NCBI GenBank assembly: GCA_947579605.1
Contig: OX388324.1
Location: 20,529,746 to 20,593,745 of the forward strand
Length of the DNA stretch: 64,000 bases
Direction: 5' to 3'
Origin: Athripsodes cinereus
Lineage: Eukaryota; Arthropoda; Insecta; Trichoptera; Leptoceridae
The position numbers and the translations under genes are program-made. The notes under the pieces were generated by a model, which was not told the origin of the DNA, made no database searches, and saw only the letters and a list, made by a program, of their open reading frames with translations. Below, one piece after another: positions 22,440 through 34,034 of the stretch; positions within the stretch are counted from its first letter, which is position 1; each line of letters starts with the position of its first letter.

Positions 22440-24035
22440 AATCTTTTTGAATGTTGGCATTCCTTTGGCAACCCTGTTACAATTGACTACATGAAAAACA
22501 TACTAGTCATCCTTTTCTAGTAATAACAAAATGGGACATTAAGAAAGGGTGACATACCTCATCAAAGCTAAATAAATATGCTTTTACGTAATTCTTATGA
22601 ACACCTGATTTTTACTTTCATTCTAATGAAAAACTTATCCTAATTATTGAGAGCTTAAAAAACAAACAAAAAAACTATTTGTTTTCGGCTTTTTAAATTT
22701 CTTTATACATTTTATAAATTCAAGTATATATCCTTTGTGAAATTTGCACCAGAATTAATTTAACACCTTTTTTTATCTAAAAGCGGTAATGGGGTATTTC
22801 TCCTATTCTAAATGTCACATTAATCAATCTTTGATGAAAATCTTAATGATAAATGGTTTCAAAACCTTTCCTTGAGAAAATAACTAACCCATTTAAAAAA
22901 TTCCGTTTTTAAGATATCCATCTCGATGCTTCTTACTCCAAAAATATTGTTTCATTTCAACAAAAACACTTAATTTTTTACACAGTGAAATAAATAAAAC
23001 GCGTACAGATGATAGTTATAATCCTAAGCTTAACTAAATGTTAATGTTATCAATTATTTTCGAAAACACTAGAAAAAAATTGCCCACTTTACAAAATTTA
23101 TTTGTCTAATTTCAATTATTTATTTTCGTATATTGTTTTTATTGGGGAATAAAGACTTTTATTATTATTAATATTAGTACATAGCTCACTGATATGTATT
23201 TAAATACCTAGGATTTCCAAGAAATATACTGAACTGTACTCCCAAAGATATTGCCACACTATGTGTTTATAATAATGTCCATTATCTATGTAAACAAAAG
23301 AACGACATTGTCAATCTGATTTTAAAAATACACATTTTTAATACAGATTTAAAGAATACAAAACAATATTCATAAACATATATAAAAACAATATTTACAA
23401 TAAAAATGATAAGAAAGTATAGTATAATATTATATTTGACAGAGTGCATTGTTATTTAAATCATGTCAATATTTTGAAATTGTTAAAAATGGTGAAGGCT
23501 TTAAAATAATCCAATCTATTCATAAAGGTTAAAAATTGTCAATAATGAGGTATTCAAAACGTCAATTTGAGATCAATGAGATGAATTCTTCAAAGCATTA
23601 GTATGTAAGGTAAGATTAGAAGAAGTTATTAACCCTGCGATTATTTTTAATCTCACATAATAAATTATATTATTATTCTATTCTCTGACCAAAGTTATAG
23701 ATATGACATAGCAGACAGTTTGTAACATAGGTAATTATATCTGAATACAGTCGTATCAAAAATATTGGAGTCCATTATCACAATATGTATGTATATTTGG
23801 GTAAATAATATTAAAGCATTCACTACCAGTCAAGTATGTAACAGGGAAATGCCGTGGTGATAAGTAGTAATATATAAACAGGAAAAATATTGCCCTCTAC
23901 AAAACTTGCATCTAGTGAAAGTATTGCTGCACTAATGAGACTATTTAATTTAAAATAAACATGGGCATAGCAGTAGGTTGAATATAAGTTTTCTTCATTT
24001 TCTTTCTATCCTTTTTTCATATGTATGCTTCAAAA
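22440..24035. other. Mostly unrecognised AT-rich sequence
   Basis: Only a possible Z scrap (GACATACCTCATC near 22551) and a GGGGAATAAAGACTTTTATT retroposon-like tail at 23143-23172 were noticed. No gene is supported. Confidence 0.35.
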
Positions 24036-24038
24036 ATA

Positions 24039-24345
24039 TCAAGCCAATGGGTAATCCAAAAGCATTTTGTAAAAATTCAGATGATGAAGATTCTGGATGA
24101 TTTTGTTTTGACGCCATTTAAACAGTCCTTTAACCGTCTCAAGGGCGCCGGTGAAGAGTGCAGTTTTCAATTTGCTTCTGAAGCTGGTGACAGCCTGATT
24201 GTCTCTCAATGGCACCGATAGGCGATTTCGGGGGGCGAAATTAGAATTACCGGCTCTATTGGACTCAGTAAGTCTATGCACAGCCAGTTCCGAAAAGCGC
24301 AGAGGTCTTCTAATGGTCAAATCAAAGGGACTAAGCTCTCTAAGG
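24039..24345 (-). mobile_element. CR1/L2-like LINE C-terminus
   Basis: The minus-strand frame contains VPLRDNQAVTSFRSKLKTA and LFTGALETVKGLFKW, preceded by ESNRAGNSNFAPRNRL. It is a close relative of the copy at 43800-44260; both end with the ATTTTGTTTTGACGCC side of the same 3' region. Truncated at both ends. Confidence 0.75.
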
Positions 24346-24349
24346 ATGT

Positions 24350-26140
24350 TTATTTATTATTCTTACAAGGTCGACCAACATAAAAATTTGCTCATATCAA
24401 TTATAAGTTTATTTCGTTAGATAAATATGGCTTTTAGGTATTTTCTGAATATAGCCGGGTTTAAATCAAGTTATTATTAATACCTAACTGAAGACTAGAG
24501 ATAAAATATTATCTAGGAATAATTATCATATCATAATTCACACAGGGTACTATGATTACAATAGACATTACCATAACCTTTTTAGACCTAAACCTTTGTT
24601 CAAACTACATACACCCAAAGCCTTTTAAAATAATCAAAACATACCCAAAAATAATATTATGATTCATTATTTTGATTATAAACTATGTGATATAAACTAA
24701 TTATCATTTTATGTACCTAAGTAAAAATAATATCTAATTAAATCTCACAGAACTCTGACATTTAGCACAACAGTTCTCAAACAAACGAGCCAAATCGATA
24801 AGCCCTTCCTCTGAAGTTCTTAGTTTTTGGACACAAATTAATTTTGTGTGTATGTAAAAAAGGTTCAAAGTAAACATAAATATATATTTGTGTACCGAAA
24901 GTTTCTAAATTGGGATTTTTCAGGAAGTATTCCAAGTAACTCCCAAGCAAGGAGGAAGTTTGTTTATATAAATTAATATTTTATTCATAACTTACATTTA
25001 TCCAACATTTTTACAAACCAAAAACGTTTCTGTTCCTCCTAAAAGGTATTTTGAAAAATACATGCCCCTAATTTTTTAATTAAATATGTAAACCAATACA
25101 TTTTGTCTCTCAGAAGTCTTAAATCTTGAGTGGTTTCATGTTCTCTTGATACTTCTTAGCTATCTGAATGAAAAAGTTTGAATTGTAAAGATCTTTATAA
25201 AGCTTTAATAAACTTATTGTGAAAATAATTGATACCATTAAGACATCTCCTATCATCGAGAAAAATAAATGAATAAAATATGAAATAAATTACATTTACT
25301 ATACGTTGTAAGTAATTCCTATTTTTTTAGGCATTCTAAAAGTTTACAGAAAAAAATAAGAAGCTTAAACTATGCTGGACAAATCGAAAACTAAACACTG
25401 CGTTGCATTATACCTCTCAAATATTTTCACCACTTGAATACAAAAACCCCCAAACAGTTCTATACGTGTACGGTTAGCAAAGAGTCATTACATTTTTTTC
25501 AGTATTTTCAGCTGAAAAATCATAACTAAAGTCATCACATTCAAATAATAATTTGTGTTTACTAAAGCAGTTATTTAAATTTTCTTAAAATCGCCTTCAT
25601 ATTGCGATTCTTCAAAGAACTTGTTCCTAGAAATAATACATAGATTATATGTTTTAATATTTCAAAAGATCTGACATGATGAAACATTGTTATTCAGAGA
25701 TGATAATCTTTGAGATTAAATTTATCGTTTAACCGAATCTTTCAGGATACCGCAAGGCTCAAGGACTCACAATCTACAATAAAATACAAGATGGAATTAT
25801 AACAGTTTGAAATATATCCTGTACAATCAAATTTTTGTTTACGTGTATTCCAACTTCGTCCATTCTCCGATATTTACATGCAAGATTTTTTTGGTTATTC
25901 CATTGTTTTACTGAAGATATTTGTTTTTATTGTTTTCTGAATCCTATGTTACTGTGATGTAGGTATTAAAAAAAATCTCAAACTTCACTAGCCTGTAGAT
26001 TTTTTTATACCAAATGTCCAGTTCCATGGCTCATCAACTCGACAATTTTGAAAACTTTGTTTCAATAAATAATACACGCAATCAACAAACAAAGAACTAC
26101 AAAAAAGGCGTTTTTTATAATATAATAATGAGACATAATA
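24350..26140. other. No recognised feature
   Basis: AT-rich sequence with no coding-like frame or clear repeat noticed. Confidence 0.35.
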
Positions 26141-26142
26141 AT

Positions 26143-26258
26143 GCTCCGTTTTGTAGAAAAACCAGCGCAAGTTCCCATTCAAGAATCATAACACCTCCAG
26201 AACAATAGCGTCTTTATCGCTGTCTTATAAACTTCCACACTCTCCAGAGTTCGCAAAA
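26143..26258 (-). mobile_element. CR1/L2-like LINE family Y 3' end
   Basis: GTAGAAAAACCAGCGCAAG, ATTCAAGAATCATAACACCT and CTCTCCAGAGTTCGCAAA match family Y, which has longer copies at 56750-57262 (plus) and 62459-62690 (minus). Only the last part of the ORF remains. Confidence 0.65.
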
Positions 26259-26286
26259 CAATATTATGACATTATCAACATTAAAT

Positions 26287-26465
26287 GTTCTTCTTTTTCT
26301 TCTTCTCCTTGGGCAATTATTAGTGGTGGGGTCTGCCTTTCTTGTTTGGTTACGCCACTTGGTTCTGTCGAACGCATCCTCATGGGAAACATCACAGCTC
26401 CTCATGTCTTGTCTCACTACTTCACGCCATCTGCACTTTGACCTTCCTCTTGGTCTCTTGCCGGT
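26287..26465 (-). mobile_element. RTE-like LINE 3' end, exact TSD
   Basis: A 179-bp minus-strand copy between perfect 10-bp duplications AACATTAAAT at 26277-26286 and 26466-26475. The frame reads GKRPRGRSKCRWREVVRQD then AFDRTKWRNQTRKADPT, the basic C-terminal tail of RTE-type ORF2. A GAA-rich tail (TTCTTC on the plus strand) follows. Extremely truncated. Confidence 0.85.
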
Positions 26466-26496
26466 AACATTAAATATTATGTCAGCAAAAAAAATA

Positions 26497-26565
26497 AAAA
26501 TTGGTGGCAAACCTCATCGCTGAATTTATGATGTTAAATAATGTCTTTGTTTTCTCGAATAATTT
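26497..26565 (-). repeat. Dispersed repeat Z fragment
   Basis: TTGGTGGCAAACCTCATCGC and TGAATTTATGATGTTAAATA belong to Z. Further Z pieces lie at 27538-27820, beyond the 815-bp TIR element. Confidence 0.55.
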
Positions 26566-26649
26566 TATTGTTTTGTATAACATGACTATGAATGTAAAAC
26601 TATTTTCGCTACATAATTTAAATAAATATTATTTTTTAATAACACTGCT

Positions 26650-27464
26650 GGGTCATTCCGTGTCAATTCGACACAATTTTGAGAGATTTTCAGACTTGAT
26701 GTCTCAGATTTTCATGATTTTTTTTATGCAGCAATATATCATAGACTTATGAAAAAATACCAAATTTCAGTTATGTAGCACAATTATTTTTGAAGTTATT
26801 AATTTTTAAAAATTACAATTTTTATGAAAAAATCTCATGTCTTGGCACCTTTGGATGCCTATAGACTGGCAACCAGTGATGATGTAAACCTAGGAGAGGT
26901 CTCGTTTTAAAGCTGTTGAATGAGGCTTTAATCTGATGTGCCACAGGATAGGGGTCACGGTTTGAAAAAAAATTAAAAAATTTTGAATTTAATTTTTTTG
27001 CATTTCTGAAGCCCTGTATCTCCTGATCCCATTGAGATCCCATAATAGAATTTTGGTATATGTATGGTATATGTATACATTACAAACTATTGTTGACAAT
27101 TTTTTGGAATTTTTAAAATTGTCACTTTTTGAAAAATTTAAATTTAATTTTTTTTTTTCAAACCGTGAACCCTATCCTGTGGCACATCAGATTTAAGCCC
27201 CATTGAACAGCTTTAAAACGAGACCTCTCCCAGGTTTATATCATCACTGGTTGCCAGTCTATAGGCATCCAAAGGTGCCAAGACATGAGATTTTTTCATA
27301 AAAATTGTGATTTTTAAAAATTAATAACTTCAAAAATAATTGTGCTACATAACTGAAATTTGGTATTTTTTCATAAGTCTATGATATATTGCTGCATAAA
27401 AAAAATCATGAAAATCTGAGACATCAAGTCTGAATCAGTGTGATGATTTGACACGGAATAACCC
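26650..27464. mobile_element. 815-bp near-palindromic TIR element
   Basis: Ends GGGTCATTCCGTGTCAA on the left and its mirror GGGTTATTCCGTGTCAA on the right. The first about 350 bp and last about 325 bp are nearly perfect inverted copies, leaving a spacer of about 140 bp. TGCT occurs at 26646-26649 and 27465-27468, a possible 4-bp target duplication. No transposase is encoded; the short frame at 26822-27043 is a shadow of the repeat. I do not assign a superfamily. Confidence 0.8.
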
Positions 27465-27537
27465 TGCTTGGTATTTTATGACAAACTTGGTCGAAAAAAT
27501 ATATTTTGCTTGACTTCAACTGTCTTTGTTTTTTTTA

Positions 27538-27820
27538 TCTCCCACAGGTGGGGAAGCCTATAAACTAACTGTATGTAATAAACATACATGCTGTCTTCAA
27601 CGTACCTACTAATAATAAACAAGACATTCAGGCTGGGTGGCAGACCTCATCACTAAATTGATGTAATTATTACTACTGATATACTATCATGGGATATCCC
27701 ACAAGTGAGGTAGCCAGCAAGCTGTTCTTTTCGTGCCAATATAAAATCAAGACATTAAGGATGGATGGCAAACCTCATCGCTGAATTTTAGATGTCAAAT
27801 ATCTTAATATTTTCGAAGTA
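27538..27820 (-). repeat. Two tandem copies of dispersed repeat Z
   Basis: Two head-to-tail partial copies: CTCCCACAGGTGGGGAAGCC to GACCTCATCAC (about 27538-27655) and ATCATGGGATATCCCACAAG to CCTCATCGCTG (about 27688-27820). Each has the AAGACATT segment and the A/B block order of Z. Confidence 0.65.
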
Positions 27821-27829
27821 ATTAAATTA

Positions 27830-29810
27830 TTACCATATTTGATGAATATTTTCATAAGATTTAATGGAATAAAATTAATGCCGATTTACGTCATTTCCTT
27901 AAACACGGTTTCGAGTATCTTGATGTTTGACTGTTAAATAATATCATATACTTAATACAATCAAACTTAAATAAACTATGATCCCTTATACGGAAACTAT
28001 TGTAATTATTGTAAATTCCTTAATCCATACACCTACCATATCACCCTAAGGGTTTCAAAACTCCAAAATATCTGACCATTGTTGATAACTCAACACTTGT
28101 AAGGACTTTACTGTACCAATATTATATTTCAGAATCGTTGTTCATGGAGGAGACGATGTTCAAAAGGGATCATCTCAGAAAAGTTGAAAAAAAATTTATG
28201 TGTCTAACTTCACCGCTTCGTTATTAATTTATAAAACAAATTTCACCTCTGACTTTGTTAAACATATAGCATATCAATTCGAAATTTCAAATAATTTAGA
28301 ATGAAGTAATTCTATATTTGAAATATTTACACATCACATACTATCACATTGTTTCTTCTTCTTTTTTCGCCTTCCTCATTTTCTACTGATTTTTCGTGCA
28401 TGCAGCATTTTTACATATTATTGAATATCCTTTACACATGTTCCTCCTAAAGGATTTTTTTTTCAATCCATTTACATTCTGAACTTTAAAATTTACGAAT
28501 GCAGTCATTCATTTTCTGTTATCGGATATATTTTGTCTAATAATAAAATATAATTATACAGCACCGTTTTGTGATATTTTCACTTTGAGAGTATTGTACA
28601 ATATGTAGAATCAACATCTAAGTCCATTTTTAATATCTCGTTGAAGGCATCAATTGAAAAATAGGATAATTAATAATAATAATAATAATTTATTAAACAT
28701 AAATATCACTTACAATAATTGAACAATAAAATAATACTTTTTTTTTTCTAATACAATTACTCCCCAAAATCTTGTTGAATTTTAAAGAAAGCAAATAAAG
28801 TCGAAGATTGTGAATACTTTGGGCAAAGGCTAAATTGTCAATATTTTTTTTTATTTTAAGCAATCAAGTTCTATCAAAAGCATGCAGTTATACACTTTTT
28901 ATAGTGTAACTTCACGTTTAACTTCGTAGCACCTAATTTAGTCGTAGCATTTAGTACTTGCTACTCGCCGCCTACGACCATATTAATGGAGTCTACAGAG
29001 CTTTTGCTATTGTTGCTCTATAGGCTATATATGTAGATGTGTTGTTATTGTTGTATGGGCTATGGATACTTTAGTGTATAGGTACGTACATACATATCTA
29101 TTATGTTATTGTAACTCAGGACCGACCGACCCTTCGTGGTTTTAGTTTAGAAATCGGTGATTTTAGTGATGGCAATTCGATTTACTTACTGTAAATCCAC
29201 CGATTGATTATCAAAGATTATTTTACATATTTTCGATAATAAACTACACACCTGCTTTTCATCGTACTGTTTGATGTTAAAATTTTAGAATATGAACTAA
29301 TTAATTTTTCAATTTCATAATACAGGTTTTACCTTCCCAGAAAGACCAAAGTCTTGTGGTTGGAAAGAGAGTTCGTTCTCACTTTTATGTATGTGGTACT
29401 TACAGTAGTGGCCATAAGTATGGAAACGCTTAGAATTTTGTTCAAATTCCTAGAAAAGCAAAGTTTTTAATGCAATTATTTTTTAAAAATATTATATTTT
29501 TATGGTTGAAATGTGTCAGAAGCATTATTCTTTATAAAATCTATAATTTTTTGGATGAGTCATTGGTTTTTCATCATTTAATGGTGGTCTTATTTCAACT
29601 ACCTACCAACATAAATGAGATTTAACAGCGCATTATGAGAAGAATATTGAAGTAATTATTTTAACATTTTAATATTTATCTATTATTAATAGTCCTCACA
29701 AAAAGAAATATATACCTGAATTTGATCATTTTCATACATTTTGTTAAGCTTTCCATACTTATGGCCAAGTCTGTATATAAAATACGAATGGAATGTGGAG
29801 TGAAAGTAAG
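27830..29810. other. Mostly unrecognised; one (AAT)n tail
   Basis: An AATAATAATAATAATAATTT run at 28673-28692 looks like a minus-strand retroposon tail. GC is slightly higher around 28950-29000 and 29100-29160 without a coding frame I can support. Confidence 0.35.
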
Positions 29811-29814
29811 TGTA

Positions 29815-30130
29815 ATTATAAGGGTGAATGTAAATAAGTTACCATGGTTTGGGCATGTTTAAAGAATAAACGAGGACAGAATGACCAAGAAGGTATATTT
29901 GGCTGAGAGGAATGGTGCGCGGAGACGTGGACGTCCGAGGATCAAATGGCAAGATCATTTAAATCAAATCCTACAAGTCGGTCACGTGTTGAGCACATTA
30001 AACAGGAGATCATGCATGAAGAATAGTATGACAGTGACGGAAGCGAAAGATGTATGCAAGGATAAAAGGAAGTGGCGCTCGATCCTTTCTGCCTACCCAG
30101 CGAGGGAAGCGACGTGATGGTATTATGTAT
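29815..30130 (+). mobile_element. RTE-like LINE family B 3' end
   Basis: The frame 29881-30117 starts MTKKVYLAERNGARRRGR and ends ILSAYPAREAT-stop, then GTGATGGTATTATGTATG. It is a close relative of the 3299-3650 copy. The frame is intact to its stop but lacks everything upstream of the C-terminal tail. Confidence 0.8.
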
Positions 30131-30755
30131 GTACTAATATAATGTCATCACACAAATATTGCTTCGCCCGTAGATAGCAAAGGTTTGCCGAAATCGTTTG
30201 CAATGATTATATAAAAAAAAAAAAACAGATAACACATAGTCTTAATATCTCATATCTTCAAAATTAATTGAATCTCGTTTAATTGCATTTCAATTCTTTC
30301 ACGATTTCTATGTGACTATGAGATGTTTGTCATTTCTATTGTGGGCGCAATGCAGTGAAGTCGTAGTAAATTATACGGTATTATTAATCTTATCGGCTTA
30401 ACCATACAATGGTCATCGCTTATTTATGAGCCCAGCAAGATTTAAGCCGAATAAATACATCCATTATGAAGATACAACACTTATTACCTACATACCTACA
30501 TATTATAATATACTCCAAATACACTACCTACTAGACAGCCACTACCTATAGGTATGGATTAGGTAATAGTTACAAATAGCTAAATACACATTGTGTGCAT
30601 ATCCGAGCTTCAACATCTTTTTTTCTTTTATGAAAACAAACTACTTAATGACTTTGTAAGTTGAAACCAGGTTACTGTTATTAATAAATACATTAAAATT
30701 CAAAACAGTTGATTTGTTTACATAAATATAAATTAATATGAAGTTTTACAATATA

Positions 30756-30890
30756 GACAACGATATCAGAGCGCAAGGAATGTCGTGGAAAGAGATGACG
30801 CAATTGGCACAGAGACGCTCAGAATGGAGGAGGCTGGTTTCTGCCCTGTGCTCCCGAGAGGAGCGTTGAGGGTGATGATGATGATGATGA
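30756..30890 (+). mobile_element. RTE-like LINE scrap, exact TSD
   Basis: A 135-bp copy of the SALCSREER-ending family with (GATGAT)n tail, inserted between perfect 11-bp duplications TTTACAATATA at 30745-30755 and 30891-30901. It is the shortest of the four relatives. Confidence 0.88.
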
Positions 30891-30939
30891 TTTACAATAT
30901 AAATTAATGTAAAATTTTACAAAATAAACTATACTGCAC

Positions 30940-31164
30940 TATACCCTCACGCCGTGTCCCAAGTGGGGTAGTCAGAGAAAACGGAACGCCTAACAGATCT
31001 ATCTTTACACACTTCCTTCGCTTCCTCCACATTCATACAGTTTCTCATACACGGACGTCGGTTCCTCTTACTCAACACGCGGCCGTCCTTGAGAATTTGA
31101 TCCACGTGATCAAGCCACGAGGTTCTTGAACGCCCGCGCTTCTTCACACCCTTTCTTTCAGACA

Positions 31165-31195
<31 letters not shown>

Positions 31196-31340
31196 TTTAC
31201 AAAAACAGTTTTTAAAAGATAAGTAATTATATCATAATAATTATATCCTCTTTGTCATTCTTACCTCGTTCATTCGTTCAACATGCCCAAACCACCGTAG
31301 TTAATTCACGCGCATTCTGTCTAGTGATGTAACGAATGTA
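30940..31340 (-). mobile_element. LINE family B variant, twice interrupted
   Basis: The frame from 31165 down to 30947 reads MSERKGVKKRGRSRTSWLDH and ends SDYPTWDTA-stop, a diverged family-B tail. Between about 31166 and 31258 an (AAAT)n-tailed piece splits it; the upstream part (ATGCCCAAACCACC, CATTCTGTC) resumes at about 31262-31329. A hAT-like end begins at 31330, also inside it. Confidence 0.7.
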
Positions 31341-31435
31341 TGATTTTGGATATTCGCGAATGCGATTATTTGTTGCCGACATTCGCGAATGCGAATGCGA
31401 ATAGCGAATGTTGACTTGCTTAGATTTCGACAATA
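31330..31435 (+). mobile_element. hAT-like terminus fragment
   Basis: TAGTGATGTAACGAATGTAT begins directly after the LINE phrase CATTCTGTC, followed by repeated TATTCGCGAATGCG palindromic motifs. The opening resembles the TAGTGATGTGAGAA end of the element at 48686. No matching right end or 8-bp duplication was found, so it is truncated. Confidence 0.5.
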
Positions 31436-31436
31436 T

Positions 31437-31640
31437 TTTTATTTATTTATTTATTTATTCAGATATTCACGGCCGAAGCCTTTTACATGTAAAAAACTAG
31501 TATACATACAATACATGCATACAAAAAATATTATTCTTTTAAAAAAGACACAAAACAATTAATTAGACAGAAAACAAGAGTACAATTAAATAATAGAACA
31601 ACGTTGACTCAATTTAAAAAAAAATAAAAAATAAAATTTG
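31437..31640 (-). repeat. LINE 3' UTR with (TTTA)n tail
   Basis: Begins with ATTTATTTATTTATTTATTC and continues with ACGGCCGAAGCCTTTTACAT, the reverse complement of the 3' end at 16440-16675. Confidence 0.6.
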
Positions 31641-32054
31641 GTCAAGAAATAAAATTCAAAAAAATTTAAACTTCTACCCCCCCCCCCCCGTCGCCGAATT
31701 TTCAAAATGGTAAAGGAATTTAAAATATTTCAAAACTCCTCGGTTTTTTAAAGAATATTTTCTTGCAGTACATTTTTCTACAATGTACCGGGTAAGTATC
31801 CGACAATACAATACATAATTATGTATTGTATTGTAACACAGAAATACTTATCATATTGTGTGGGGGTCTATTGAAAACGAAAATACATTTTCTCAATACT
31901 TAATCAACATTTTATTAATAGGTATCCATGTTAAGTGGATAAGAATTAATTAATTTTATTTCTTTATGTATATTTTATTTTATTCCGTGGAGCACCCGGT
32001 AAAGAATTGGTCTCCCACTCTTCTCCTTTTTCTTTCACTTTCTCCTTTAACTCT

Positions 32055-32230
32055 TCGAGTGTCCTATAAAGGTAGGTGTTAAAAGAAATTAAGACATTTA
32101 ACATCTTAAATTCAACGATGAGATTTGCTTCCTATCCTGAATGCCTTGATTCTTTGTTGGCAAAGAGAAAACATCTTGGATTTTTATCATATGTGGGATA
32201 TGCCGTGATGGTATAGTAGTATAATAGAAT
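32055..32230 (+). repeat. Dispersed repeat Z copy
   Basis: Recognisable from TCCTATAAAGGTAGGTGTTA, ACATTTAACATCTTAAATTC and GGGATATGCCGTGATGGTAT, ending in AGTAGTATAATAG. An internal deletion removed the CATGCAGCTGGTCTGCTGGC part. Confidence 0.65.
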
Positions 32231-32249
32231 CATCAGACAAGCAGGGGGG

Positions 32250-32403
32250 TGCCCCCCTTGACAAACAAGCACTTGTCGATCGACTACAAACGAATTTACG
32301 ACAATCTACCTACATGTGCCGTGTAATTGTGCGTTATTGTTGCGGTTAAAGTCGTAAATTCGTTTGTATTCGATCGACAAGTGACGGTTTGTCTAGGGGT
32401 GCA
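32250..32403. mobile_element. MITE family M2
   Basis: About 154 bp with inverted ends of about 60 bp: left TGCCCCCCTTGACAAAC then CACTTGTCGATCGACTACAA, right its complement ending GTTTGTCTAGGGGTGCA. Inner AAACGAATTTACGAC pairs with GTCGTAAATTCGTTT. It abuts MITE M1 at 32405. No coding capacity. Confidence 0.75.
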
Positions 32404-32404
32404 G

Positions 32405-32580
32405 CAGGGTAACTCTCAACATAATCTAAAAACGATATTAATCTTGTCTTGATCCCTACGATGTGTGATGTGACAATAGTAAAGAATACGTGCTAAGCAA
32501 TCTCCAGGTAATATATCATCACTTCAGTCATCGAAGGATTTAGATCAAGACAAAATTTAGATTGTGTCAAGAGTCGCCTG
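32405..32580. mobile_element. MITE family M1, diverged copy
   Basis: CAGGGTAACTCTCAACATAA on the left and TGTCAAGAGTCGCCTG on the right are mutated M1 ends; AATCTTGTCTTGATC and GATCAAGACAAAATTTAGAT pair internally. The centre differs from the other two copies. Confidence 0.65.
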
Positions 32581-33189
32581 CAGATTTTAATAATATATTG
32601 AAATTCTCAAGTCAACTTTTAAACTTAGATTCTTTCTCACTAAAAAAAAACACCAATATTTAAAAATTGTCCAGTATATTATACTATATAAGTACAATAT
32701 TATATGTAATACCGGATGATAATATAATACATAGGGTACTTACCTAATATAAATAGAGACATTTCTTCAAACATCCTCCGCAGAATACAGATGACGGCAT
32801 CAAGTTTCTATACTCTCCCATATATATTATATACTACCATTGCCTTTCTACTATCACTCATATAATAATATATAACTATATATGTATATTACGTCTATAT
32901 GTGAAGGGAACGTAAATAGTTCCAGCGGGACTAGATGGTACAGACGATTTGTAAGAGAAAAATATGTCAACAACCTTCACTTTCAGGACATTTCTTACAA
33001 GTGCGATAGCCAATTGACTTATTGCATGTAATTAATGCAGAAACATATTATTATTGTGTTTTTTTATGTGTCGTACGATTGAAAAAAGGCATTGCACACC
33101 GCTGAATGCAAGACTTTAACTTTGTCGATTTTATTAACAATATGTGCTATTGATAGAAGTCTGAAAAATTTACAACTACATAAACAGTA

Positions 33190-33350
33190 ATAGGTCGGTG
33201 TTTGAACAATAAAGACACTTTACATCTTAAATTTAGGGTTAGGGTTTGTCACCCATCCTGAATGTCTTTTGCATGTTTATAAAATGTAGTTGATCTGGTG
33301 GCTGCTCCATTTGTAGGATATGCCGGGATGGTGTAGTAGTAGTAGTAGTT
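33190..33350 (+). repeat. Dispersed repeat Z copy with (AGT)n tail
   Basis: Runs from GGTCGGTGTTTGAACAATAA through ACACTTTACATCTTAAATTT to GATATGCCGGGATGGTGTAG and AGTAGTAGTAGT. The tail shows the orientation of Z: the GGTATAGTAGT end is 3', as in a retroposon. Confidence 0.7.
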
Positions 33351-33459
33351 GATGTATCTGTGTAGCTCAAATTGAAGTAAAAAAATATTATTTTTTTAAA
33401 CTCGTTTCTTCAAACTAGGAATTCAAAAAGTAGTAAAAATATTATGCCATCAGAGCACA

Positions 33460-33690
33460 TCCTAAAAACGGGACAGCCAGTAGACTAGCTGCATGTAATA
33501 AACATGCAAACTGTCCTCTACGTGCCAACAAAAAATAAAGATATTCATAATGGGTGGCAAACCTCGTCGCTGAATTTAAGATGTAAAATCTCTTTAGTTT
33601 TTCGAACAACTGCCTTTTACAGGACATTCTACAGACAAGAGTGGAAGACCAATGCTTTGCCAGTTGTTCCACGGGATGAGTGGTAGAAAC
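33460..33690 (-). repeat. Dispersed repeat Z, long copy
   Basis: Contains CTGCATGTAATAAACATGCA, ACTGTCCTCTACGTGCCAAC, GGTGGCAAACCTCGTCGCTG, AAGATGTAAAATCTCTTTAG, CTGCCTTTTACAGGACATTC and the TTGTTCCACGGGATG 5' end. It is among the most complete copies of Z. The short frames over it on both strands are shadows. Confidence 0.7.
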
Positions 33691-34034
33691 ACAAAAAAAG
33701 TAAAACATTTTGAAGATTACATTTAAATACACGAGTATCTATGCCAAATCACAAACAAACACTTAATTTCTGTTCTAGAGCTGTCTTAAGAATTAAACTT
33801 TACGCTTTTCTAATTATTTTTCATTTTCTGACCATTTTCCTTTCCAGCACTTTGTCCCATTGGCACGCTATAAAAAGAGTAAAACGTCTCATAGCGCTTC
33901 AAGTGACAAAACCTTCTATTGCGTCTCATCCACACTCTACAATATAATATATAATATAGACAATACTTAGGCGTAAATTGCACCCTGATAAATCTTACAC
34001 TTCTTACTACTAACAGCCTCCATAGTTTATATTA

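Noticed and set aside
26822..27043. 73-codon minus-strand frame
   Set aside because: It lies in one arm of the 815-bp palindrome and has no coding features.
33230..33250. TTAGGGTTAGGG, telomere-like
   Set aside because: Only two units, within a copy of repeat Z where the consensus differs by a few bases; not an interstitial telomere array.
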